NCBI GenBank assembly: GCA_000320605.2
Contig: KB445828.1
Span: forward strand, 1-42,066
Source of the DNA: Gelatoporia subvermispora B
Lineage: Eukaryota; Basidiomycota; Agaricomycetes; Polyporales; Gelatoporiaceae
Direction of reading: 5' to 3'
Length of the DNA: 42,066 nt
Shown one piece after another: positions 1 to 9,310 of the stretch. The notes under the pieces are model-generated. The model was given only the letters and a program-made list of their open reading frames with translations, made no database searches and was not told where the DNA came from. The position numbers and the translations under genes were made by a program. Numbering within the stretch: position 1 is the first letter of the stretch; each line of letters begins with the position of its first letter.

Positions 1-72
1 GGCTGAGTACGACGCTCGCAACCTTAGTGCTAGTCACACCGATCCCCGAATGTCCAAATTCGATGCTACCTA

Positions 73-1927
73 GTGGGACGCATGAACGCTACTTCCGTGG
101 CGGTCGAGACTGGCAGTGACCGGCGCCACATTGACCATATGTGCGACGACCTCCAGGAGGTCGTTCAACGTCATGGCGCCTTTCGAACGACGCTTACTTG
201 GAGCGAAGAACTGGGCAAGTTGGTGCAGACCATCTACTCGGCTGTCGACTTCGAGTCGCGTCTCATTGACCTCTCCGGCGGCGAAGTCGAGCCCGAGAAG
301 AAGGCGTTCGATATGACTTGCGCCGAGAATCGGGAGCCCTCGGCGTTCAAGTTGGACCAGCTTTCTCTGCTGTCCGCGACCACGTACAGGCTTGGTGGCG
401 GCGCGTAGTCCTTCAGCGTCATCATCCACCACATCCTCATCGACGAGGCCTCGCTCGGCATGTTCTTTCGCCAGTCGTTTGCCCTCTACTTGCACGGCAT
501 CAGCAGTCTTTCCCCCACAAGTTACCACTACTCCGATTCCAGCGACTAGTTTATTCGCACCGCCGATCGCCGATCGCCGAGCTGAGCTCCATGACTCCCT
601 GCTCCAGTACTGGACGCAGACGCAGTCCGATGCGTGGCCCCTTCACTTCACCTTGCCATCTGGCGTCAAACAGTGCGCGGTCACTCAGATCGGGGGCTCC
701 GTCAACCCCGAAGCATTGGCGCAGTACCACAAGCTGATTACTACCGCTAGCATCACCAACTTCGCCGGCTTCTTCACTGTCTACAATGCGCTTTTGCACA
801 AGTACTGCCGCGGAAGAAGTTCGTCGTCGACACGGCGGTTACTCGGCGTAGCCCACTGCTACTACAGGATGTCATGGGCTTGTTCGCGAACATCCTTCCG
901 GTCAAGACCGCCATCGACGAGGACTAGATCTTCCTGCAGTACCTCGCCACCTTCAAGGCGGTACTCATGGACAGTCTTGCGCATGACGCCGCCACCTACG
1001 AGGATATGTCGCTCAAGGCAAGACGTCCACTCTAGATTGTGGCTACTGCGAGCACTTGTTCTCTCCGGTTCGGCGTCCCACACGGCCTATTCTCTGCCGG
1101 CATGAACTCTCTCATGGTGATCCACGCGCCTGGTGCGGTCTCGAAGACGTTCAACTTTCATAAGGATCTCAATGACATGGACTTGAGGTATGGGGCGCGA
1201 GGTCTGTGTCATGTAGTCGTGCGCTGACTTTCATTCACTAGGCCGGTGGATCACGAGCTTACGACTCTCGTAATCGACGCCATGGGTCAAGATCAGCACC
1301 AGATCCTGAACGCTGACAACGCCTTCCTGATCGAGTCCCTGCGATCAAAGAGAAGTGTATCCTGCCTTACATCTTTCTCGTGCACGATACCACTGGAACG
1401 GCGATGGTGTTCACGCGCCTTGTCACACACATGCCCACCAAGATGCACACGTTCGGCGACGCAATGCGACGGGCGTCCAGTCCGTCGAGGCTGTGGCGGA
1501 TCACTGCATCACTCTCATTGAGGCTGCCTAGCCTGAGAGTCCTTACCTCATTGCCGGTTACTCGCTCAGTGGTATTATCATCATATGCATAGCATCGTGG
1601 CAGAGCAAGCTGCGTATTGAGACCCGCAAGAACCTGGACGCGATGTACAACTTCGAGGCCCCGCACTGCGACGAGCCGACTACCCTTATCATGCCCAAGG
1701 ACTGCTCATGGTACCGTACCCGCCACGCCAGCGACATTCACATCAGTGTCGCTGACTGCAACGGCGGGGACTATCATCTGTCCAAGCTCGACCTGAAGGT
1801 GGCGCCGGGACGGCATGACACCATGTTCACTCCTGTGCATGTCAAGATCCTCGCTGGCATGCTCGAGGAGATCGTGGCCATGCTTCCTGCTGGTGAGGCC
1901 AGTGTAGAGTCGGGTAGCAGACACTGA
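73..1927 (+). pseudogene. NRPS remnant: condensation domain plus thioesterase
   Basis: This is a broken end of a nonribosomal peptide synthetase. The condensation part shows 'RHGAFRT' near 175, the catalytic-type HHxxxD motif (HHILIDE) near 427-447, and a late segment 'MGLFANILPVKT' near 870-910. The thioesterase part starts near 1370 with 'FLVHDTTGTA', has the nucleophile-type box GYSLSG near 1557-1574, and the C-terminal 'GRHDTMF' His near 1807. The reading frame is broken by TAG codons at 406-408, 547-549, 925-927, 1033-1035 and 1529-1531, and by a frame change at a short 'gccgatc' duplication near 560-575. A 54-bp GT-AG intron (1188-1241, phase 2) is still recognisable, so this is not a processed retrocopy. 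No carrier domain (LGGxS) lies between the two domains. Family assignment is firm; the product is unknown. It is almost certainly non-functional. Confidence 0.8.
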
Positions 1928-2230
1928 GAGCACCTGCTGACGTGATCGCTATCATAGATTCCAAGCTCAGCTATCGCGCCTGCTAAGCAGAACGGCAGCG
2001 CAAACAGGATGGCAGCGCGAAATCTGATGTTTGTGCCGGTGATTGATGTAACTAAGTAAACAATTACGATGTATGGTTGTGCAGCATGCATACAACTGCA
2101 ACACTTGTTCAAATACGATGCTGCTTCTTCCAGCGGGTTTGAAGTGTGTGCACTAAGATCCATGTACCAAGATAGAATGTACACTAAATGTCGGAAGGTA
2201 GACCTGGATGGAAGCTCACTGCTCAAGCCA
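1928..2230. other. Intergenic, 3' ends converge
   Basis: This AT-richer stretch lies between the end of the NRPS remnant and the stop codon of the convergent minus-strand gene. No coding region or repeat was seen. Confidence 0.6.
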
Positions 2231-3837
2231 CTAGTCTTCTTCGTGCATCTCCATTGCTTCCGCATATTCCTCCTGAGCTGCTGCCTCCACTTCTTCTGAC
2301 CATTCCTGATTTATATACTTATCCCAAACACCCATGATTCGCGCAGATGTTACAATAGCCATCCCCTTGGTGATCGCTGCAAGCAATGAGCTGTCTGCGC
2401 CAGGGGCGACATTAGGAAGTGTGGTGCCATGTTCTTCGTGCGGATTCCAAACTATGAATGTATCCTTTGCTGCCTCGACCTTGATACCCCACAGTGCCAG
2501 AATGAAGTGCACACCCATTTCTGGGCCTCCATTCCGGTCTGTCGTCCACGATGCTGCCCATGTATGGGGCTGCGTTTCCTTGTGAACGGGTCTAAGCGAG
2601 CATATACATTATTAAGCCCTCAATCACAATACAGCATGCTGCACTTACCTAGAGTAGTTGCGGGCGAACACACCACCTGGAGGTGCCATTTCCGCATCGT
2701 GGATAAAAACTTGGCTTGGGCCTTCAAGTATTCCGTAATCGCCCCGCTCGCTGTGCGGTTGTGCAGAGTTCATGCGGTATATTCCAGTGCTTAACCAATT
2801 GTTGAAATCGGCCAAAACTTCTGCAGGCAGCCGGTTGCGGGCCATGTTCCAAAACAGTGCAAATGCAGAACTAGCTTGGAAGTTTGAGGAGGCCACTTGC
2901 TCTGCGGAAAGTGCCTTGCTGAGTATGTTGCGGACCCAATTGAATGCGGATTTACTCCTGGATCCAGCTGACCAGCCTGATTGCACCATCTTTCCACTGT
3001 CCTCCATCTTCAAATAGTAATAAGCATAGTAAATTGTAAGAATAAAAATAAAAGGTTACATACTCGGATATTGCGCCGCTGGTCAACCTGCACGTCTACA
3101 ACTTTGTTGATCCAGTCTAGGACCAACTTCTCTGGCCCGGAGAAGTTTCGGATAACAAGTAGTACTAGCTTGCCACTAGTATCGGTGATGCGCACACTCT
3201 GCGTCGAGCGCACAATATACTGGTAGGCACTGCTGCCAAGTATGCGCGGCACCGGCCGCTTCCGCCTTGTGTCAGGCTGCGGACCCTTCTCGCAGTGCTC
3301 CCTCCATAGGTTATAGATTCTGCGTGAGTCGCAGATCCATTCGCCCTTCTCCGCAATAGGCGTTGCTAACCGCTGGATTTTGATAGTCGGGATATCATTG
3401 AGTATCTTGTCGCGCTCCGCAGGGTGAAATTTCAGCTTTAATTTGTGAATGAGAGTGGTGTGAAGACTCTGACGCAGTTCCTGAATGCTCTTCCGTGTCT
3501 CGAGGAGCCTCTTTCCTTCTGCCTTGATTTGTTCAGACCCGGAATTGGCCCACTGTCGCACCACAGCGCCGAAGATGTCGTCGGGAAAATCCAATCTCCC
3601 ATGCAATTTGTCCTGGGGTCGCAGCTCTGCATCTGTTTGGGCAACCAACCAGTGGACAAACTGGGAGTTGCTGAAGTTGATAGTCGAAAAATAGAACTCC
3701 TTCTCCAGTGACGGGCTGCTGAGGATGCAGCGTAGTACATGAGCAGCAAACTGAGGTCGGTCCATTGAAGTGCAGAGGAGGCCCGAGGAAGAGCTGTTGC
3801 AATCTGCAGCCAGAGGGGAAGTCGCAGGCACGACCAT
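2231..3837 (-). CDS. Uncharacterised protein, possible double-stranded beta-helix (oxygenase-like) fold
   Basis: Three exons (3837-3064, 3007-2649, 2591-2231) are joined by introns of 56 and 57 bp with GT-AG ends and matching phases. They give about 497 aa with no internal stop. The N-terminal third is Gln/Lys-rich and probably helical. The middle has 'GKLVLLVIRNFSG'. The last exon has 'PHTWAASWTTDR' followed by 'GVHFILALWG' and 'WNPHEEHGTTL', and the tail is Glu-rich. The order of a hydrophobic strand, an 'FIVWNP' strand and an HGTTL loop recalls the C-terminal half of multi-copy Agaricomycete proteins with a double-stranded beta-helix resembling 2-oxoglutarate dioxygenases. A clear HxD iron-binding pair is not visible, so catalysis is doubtful. 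The start at 3837 is the first ATG of the open frame; Met near residue 25 is an alternative. This is the best preserved spliced gene in the left half. The gene model is solid, the function only a suggestion. Confidence 0.65.
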
Positions 3838-4403
3838 TGGAGACAGAAAACAGAAGCGCTCTAGTAACGTGCGGTTCGGGTGACCAGCGGTTGCTCCCCG
3901 CGATAAGTTGCGCAGGAACCGACGGGGCGGACAGATAACGCAGCAGGCGTCCCCTGTGGCTGCGGCACACGCGCGGCGCGAAGGACTAGGCTGTCGCGCT
4001 TCGATCGGGGACCCGACCGTCGTTAGCAGCCAATTTGGAAGCTCTTGAAGCTTGAGCTCTCCTCGAGCTTTGGTGCCTGGCCGCGGACGGGCTCAGTTGG
4101 CGAGCGCGGTCAGCTGTTCAACGTTCAACGTTCAACGCTGCTACTCATTCATCTCCTTCGACTCGAGGCTCAGCGTCCGCCTTGGCCCTCGACGCTCTCG
4201 ACGTCCTCCACGCCCTCAAGCGCCGTACTACCCGTATTTCTCGAGTCCTCGACGCACATCACATCCTCCGCCCGCGCCTCTGGCGACCTGCACGGCGTCG
4301 CCGACTCCCTCGTCGTCATGCTCCTCGACGCTCGACACGACCCACATGTTTCTCCTCTCCCCCGGCGACTCCTCCATCTCCACAACCCTCAATCAACACG
4401 AAG
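3838..4403. other. Upstream intergenic region between divergent genes
   Basis: No gene was found here. It holds a perfect triple repeat of 'gttcaac' at about 4116-4136 and a CT-rich leader with CTCGAC motifs at 4180-4330, just before the plus-strand ATG at 4404. The same kind of leader precedes the small gene at 23433. Confidence 0.5.
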
Positions 4404-4781
4404 ATGCCAGACGAATTTCTCGTAGATTCCGTTCTGCAGCTGGCTCGTCCAGGCGGAGGGACAATAAACGGGCGCCAGTGGTGCAGAGCCCCCGAGAACA
4501 AATACTTGTTCCGTTACACGCGACGTGTCGAGGGTGGATCGGGGGTGAAGTGGGCCGCCGCCCACGTGCGGTGGCTGTGCTGTGAGTTTCCGAGACTGGC
4601 GGAGGAGGTCGCAGCGAGCCAATGGCAGTGTAAGGGTGGGCCGAACCTCGAGCAGAGGAATAGATTGTCTGCACGGCGTATCTGGGAGAGTTTGGACTCT
4701 ACACCAGGATGCGGGTTAGGTACACGAAGCGCGCCCACCGCATACCGGCGACCGCATACTGCCGCACTCGGTGGATCATAG
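4404..4781 (+). CDS. Small hypothetical ORF
   Basis: The frame is open for 125 codons from the ATG after the CT-rich leader. The translation begins 'MPDEFLVDSVLQLARPGG' and contains several Trp and Arg residues. The frame is also open upstream of the ATG, so the start rests only on the leader context. The family was not recognised. Its opening and leader resemble those of the small gene at 23433-23833, but the dsRNA-binding pattern seen there is not evident here. The 3' end overlaps the end of the opposite-strand Spt5-like fragment. It may be a decayed or spurious ORF. Confidence 0.25.
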   Translation: MPDEFLVDSVLQLARPGGGTINGRQWCRAPENKYLFRYTRRVEGGSGVKWAAAHVRWLCCEFPRLAEEVAASQWQCKGGPNLEQRNRLSARRIWESLDSTPGCGLGTRSAPTAYRRPHTAALGGS

Positions 4782-5471
4782 CGGTTCCTACCCGTCGCTC
4801 TTGCTCATTAATCACTCCAGAGTACTGACAAAATGAGTAGTAGTAGGACTCCCCATTTCCGCGCGTGGCCGTAATAAGAGCACCGTTACATCTTTTGAAA
4901 ACACGGAGGCCTGGCATACTTGTAAGAGTGCTCCGGTCACCGAGCTTGGACCTCTTGCGGACACTTCGTGCCGGAAGCTGCATCGGCTTCCCGTCGAAGT
5001 CGACGCCAACAGGTTGAACGGTGACAACGTCCTGCTCGATCGCGTGGACAGTTCCATGCGCACCAGACTGCTCGCCCTCGGAGACTCCGACGTGGTCGTT
5101 CGGCTGTAGGACGGAGATGGCAGCCTTCCGCGCCGCCTCGTCGATGATGAAGAGATCAACGTCAGGCTCGTTCACACCGCCGCGCACAATGCGCAGGCCC
5201 TCATTCGCACCACCATGCACAATTCACGCGTCGTCTTCGCACCGTCGCGCACAACCCACGCGCCCTCTTCGCGCCGTCACGCACCCGCCAGCACACAGCA
5301 CGCGCCCTTCGCATCGCCGCGCACCGCCAGCACGTCCCGCACACGAGATATATTCCCGCTACCTACCTCACGCTTTTGCGAACCGATTGCGAACTTCCAA
5401 GTCCTTGCGGTTGGCTCAAAAGTCGCCGAGAGGACCTCCTCCTGGCCTGTTTGCATGTGCTCTAGCTCGAT
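4699..5471 (-). pseudogene. Spt5-like KOW-domain fragment
   Basis: The open frame from 5220 to 4699 contains 'LQPNDHVGVSEGEQSG', 'VVTVQPVGVDFDGK' and 'SVRKRSKLGD'. This pattern (pxDhVkVxxGexxGxxGxV, then a hydrophobic strand) is that of KOW domains of the transcription elongation factor Spt5. A further exon-like piece lies upstream at about 5471-5367 (minus), bounded by AG and GT, reading 'IELEHMQTGQEEVLSATF'. Full Spt5 has an acidic N-terminus, an NGN domain and several KOW domains; only one or two KOW-like pieces are present here. Spt5-like fragments of this kind seem common in Agaricomycete genomes (from memory). It begins right where the Plavaka fragment ends. No complete gene is present, so it is called a remnant, though a diverged small KOW protein cannot be excluded. 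Confidence 0.5.
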
Positions 5472-5703
5472 CTACATCTTCTAGACCTTGTAGCATCATG
5501 TTATCAGCGACTGCATGTCCTACATACCGTCGATCAATGTCAGTGAGAATTGCCGCTGCCCGTGTTGCTCCATACTCCAGTTTGAGGTACTCCTCTATCC
5601 ACGTAATGAGATGGTCCTTGAACGTGCCCCTGATGAGCTGATGCAGGATATCCGGTGATATGAGTTCGTGGATATCGGCGCGAGGGAATGAATCGGTATA
5701 CGG

Positions 5704-8293
5704 CTGGAAAGACATAGGTTAGCGAGCGTTCTCAACAGGCAGGTAGCAACGAAAGTGAAAGGGCAAGCAAGGTAGGAAAGTGGAGGCGCAACGTGCTGTG
5801 AACAGACGAGCCGGGCGTAGGCTGCGAATGACGGAGTTGCTGGTTCTGGGATTGGTTGCTTCCGCACGGTGAGGAGGGCATTTTGCTGATCTTCGTATCG
5901 CTTAGCATATTGTTCGTCCATGGCGGCAGCATAGAATTGGGGAGTGGCAAGAGGCAGTGTCTTGATTGTCGCGGTAGTTGGTCTGGCGGGGAGATCGGCC
6001 GCAGCACTGATACACAGGGTGCTCGGGGTCCTGCACTGCATGTTCATTAGATATAACAAGTGATACAACACGACCGAAGTGAACTTGCCTAGAAGAGCCT
6101 CGAAACTTGATGATACCTGTCAGGTACTTCAAGTTGGAGCACTCATGGAAGGACTTGCTTGGCCAATGACGAGTGCCCTGAACACTTCCATTACGGTCTC
6201 CGCGGCCAGCTCGAGACGAGGCTCCTGAGCCTTGGACATCAAGTTCACCTCGCCAGGAGAGGTAGCTGTTAGGTGCGTCGTAGCTGCCGCGACCTCGTCC
6301 GGTGACGTTGGGGTTATTGCTGGCCTTCTCAATCGTAGATAGCTTGTACTTCGGAGTCGAGCTGCGATTGCTGGCTTGGGCGGGAGACTCAAGCTCGTCG
6401 ATAGCCTCATCACCGTTCTCGAGACTTGTTGGGATAGCCGACACTACGTCAGCCTTGGTCAGAAGAGAAGTCTAAGCTACCGAGGACATCTCGACGATCT
6501 AACATCGCACTGAGTGCGTGCGGCAGCAGCGGGTCGTTCGCGATTGTGCGACGGCGACCACACGCTCAGATCGGCGCACCAGGCTGGGTGAGCGCGGTGG
6601 TGGCGGGTCCTCCGCAGTAGCGTATCGCCCGCCCCAGGTCCCGATCGGCGCATCGCGCCGAGTGCGTGCGGCAGCGGCGGGTCGTTCGTGATGGCGTGAC
6701 GGCGGCCACACATCCAGATCGGCGCATCGGACTTGGTGGGCGTGGTAGTGGCGGGTCCTCCGCGATAGGGTATTGCCCGCCCCAGGTTCCGATCGGCGCA
6801 TCGCGCCGAGTGCGTGCGGCAGCGGCGGGTCGTTCGCGATTATGCGACGGCGACCACACGCTCAGATCGGCGCACCAGGCTGGGTGAGCGCGCCCCAAGT
6901 CTCGATTGGCGCATCGCGCTGAGTATGGACGCCAGCGGTGGGTCGTTCGCGATGGGGCAACGACGGTCCAGATCCGCATAACGAGCCGCATGCGCGCCAC
7001 GACGGCAGGATCGTTCGCGATCGAGGAGCCGATGTGCTTCGATCAGTGCAGATCCGGCTGTTGGCGTGTTGGATCTTGTAGGATCTTGTGTGACGGCGAT
7101 CCGGGTTCCTGATCGACGCGTAGAGATGCGGCCCAGATCGCAGCACCGGTGTAGGAGTTGATGCGAGTGCCGAACCGCGATGACGGGGTGATGCGCGAAG
7201 GCAGCTTCTTGCGTCGTATTGCGCGCCGATCTGAGCGACGAGCTGCACGCATGTTGCCGTGAGAGGCCTGTTTGCGAAGGCGTGGGGGCGGAACTTGAGC
7301 CGATCGTACGCGATCTCGATAGGAGCAGCAGATCGGCGCGTCAAGTTGCGCACGCGCCGCGATAGCTCAGGTGTGCGCGGTAGCGGCGTCGCCCCAGGTT
7401 GGCTTGGTCTTGAATGGGGACGGGTTGATGTGTATAGACCAAGGGCGAACATATCTGGGCCGGAAACGACGGCGTGTGCCGCTCATTGAGCTAGCAACTG
7501 ACTACATGCTGATCGAGTAGCTAGGTGGAATGGGCCGCCGTGGCGGAGGTATCCGCGACCGACTGGATCAGCAAATCGACCGCGTCGTCGAGGACGCGGT
7601 GAAATGCCTGTTCGGCAGCCATGTCTTGAGCATCCTCGACTCGGACGCCGACGCCGCTGCCGTACCGAACGCCTCCCACTATCCTCGCTTTCAAGGTGAG
7701 ATCCGCGGGCAAAAGTGATGCTACGCGCCTTCTGCAAACGCCAACCATAGGCGGCGATCCCCCCACTTCATCCTATCAACGATCCACACCAGTTCCTGCG
7801 TCCTTCTGGCGGATTGCAGGACGCGGTTGAGCTCCGTGCGCCAGGCTGTTCCCCCACGGCTCAGCAGGCGAGTTTTAGCGCTTGAGCGACTCACTTTGAC
7901 CGATAGGCGGCGCCATAGAGATATTTCTTCGAGTTGGAGGGGAGGGAATCGACAATGGAGAGCTGGGAGATGCTGGAAGTATGTCAGGAAGCTCAAAGCT
8001 GCCAAAGTCGCGGCGCGGGAGAGGAATGTCTTGCTTCGTTTGGGCGCAAGATGGCGCCTAGTTCGCGCGATTCTGTGAGAACGCCTATTACAACGACTTG
8101 GCTCGTCGTTGAGGGGATCACAACGAGCAGCATTCGAAAGTGCGAGGAGAGCTGGACGTCGAGGTCACGTGATAGGGCGCTTAACATTCGTCCTCGAAAT
8201 GTTAAGTTCTCGTTAATGGTGGTCAACCGGGAGCGTGGAAGGCCTCGGAAAGGGTCGCAACAAACGTCAGAAATGTAAAGCACAATGTGTTAC
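5704..8293. other. 2.6-kb foreign DNA inside a transposase intron
   Basis: This segment separates two transposase exons that are normally a short intron apart. It contains the 148-bp tandem repeat (6503-6975), a minus-strand open stretch at about 6444-6060 (Ser/Gly/Arg-rich, GRGRG), a second open stretch at about 6030-5790 containing 'MDEQYAKRYEDQQNALL', and a 62-codon plus ORF at 7530-7718. None was recognised. The outer ends still carry a donor (gtaaca, 8293) and a branch/acceptor (gctaacc...ttccag, 5704) that suit the transposase. This suggests later insertion of material into an originally short intron. No terminal repeats or target-site duplication were found by eye. Confidence 0.55.
6503..6975. 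repeat. 148-bp tandem repeat, about 3.5 copies
   Basis: Copies begin at the motif 'catcgcgc' at 6503, 6651, 6799 and 6912. The first two periods are 148 bp. The last is 113 bp because the 'gtggcgggtcctccgc' segment is missing. Each unit holds 'gtgcgtgcggcagc' and 'gggtcgttcg' blocks. Divergence between neighbouring units is low in these blocks. The open frames over it are repeat artefacts. Confidence 0.85.
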
Positions 8294-9310
8294 CTCGATG
8301 TCAGCGACGACGCCGTAATTGTCCCATGCTTCCTGATATTCTAACTTTTGTGCTAGTTCCGCTGTATAGCCTCTCGTCCTTGGGAGTCCGCTAGGGTTCT
8401 CGAGGTCTGGTGGAGCTGCTGTACACCTGGGAAGCGTGATCAGGACATGCTGGAGGTCTGAGGAGTTTGCTTACTTCGGGCACCAACCCTGAACGATGCT
8501 CGTTACGAGCACCTGTTCGGGATAGTCACCAATAAACGGACCTAGCCCGAAGATGACACGTCGAAAGTGTCCATCTGGGCATCGGAGGACTTCATAGTTC
8601 ATCATAGCTTTCTTGACAGAGTGAAGGATCCTGATCAACGAGCCATGGTACAATTGTCGCTTGAATTTTCGGAATTCGGGGTCATTTGCGTACTCTTTGC
8701 TTGCTAATTTTCGGCCCATCAGTCACCGCAGCACACATCGAAACGTGTCACGTGTCACGTACATTTTGGCAGTGCGAAGAAGCCGATCACGACAACTGCA
8801 TTCCGGTGGGCGCGGCGCACATTGTTGTGTACGTTGCCGATGGAGAGGTATAGTGGATGATATTCATTTTGGCCCGTAGCGACAGGGCCGTGGTTTTGTC
8901 GCTCCCTAAGATCAGCGGAACGAACATCGATCCGTGGGTTTTCTTGTCCTCTGTGATGATATCCTGTTACGTATACTAAGCTGCAGCAATGCCGATAATA
9001 AATGGATAACTCACCGCCTGATCCCATGCCCAGTCACCGGACATGAAGTCTCTTCGGCGCAAACCGTCCTTGCGCGTTTGGTCGCGGATCGGCGTATAGT
9101 CGAACTCGCCATCGAAATCCTGGTTTGCGAGCAAATTGTGGAGGACAGCGCGCGGATCGCGGTAACTCACTTCGTATTCTTGTGTCTTCCACTTTGGCAG
9201 GGGCGCTGGTCCGTCGCGCTCGGTCACCTTATACCGGATTGTAGTCGATTTCCAGTGTACCCTTCTATCTGACTGGATCGCCTTGAGCTGAGATTTGGTC
9301 TTGTTCACCT

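Larger units (their letters stand above)
5528..9308 (-). mobile_element. Plavaka-type (CACTA-like) transposase, copy 1, split and frameshifted
   Basis: Five exons of one transposase can be followed on the minus strand: 9308-9015 ('DFMSGDWAWDQA'), 8963-8763 ('HGSMFVPLILGSDKTT' then 'YLSIGNVHNNVRRAHRNA'), 8703-8475 ('HFRRVIFGLGPFIGDYPEQ'), 8426-8294 ('WDNYGVVADIE') and 5703-5528 ('FPRADIHELISPDILHQ'). Splice sites are GT-AG and the last three joins keep phase. This order is that of Plavaka transposases of Agaricomycetes, which mobilise by cut and paste. A single-base frameshift lies in exon 2 near 8890, between 'KTT' and 'VATGQNEY'. The N-terminus and the C-terminal catalytic part are missing, and no terminal inverted repeats were identified. 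The intron between exons 4 and 5 is 2590 bp instead of about 50. The element is dead. Confidence 0.8.

Noticed and set aside
6503..6975. CRISPR array or repeat protein
   Set aside because: Units are 148 bp with no short-repeat/unique-spacer structure, the genome is fungal, and the frames over it change between units.
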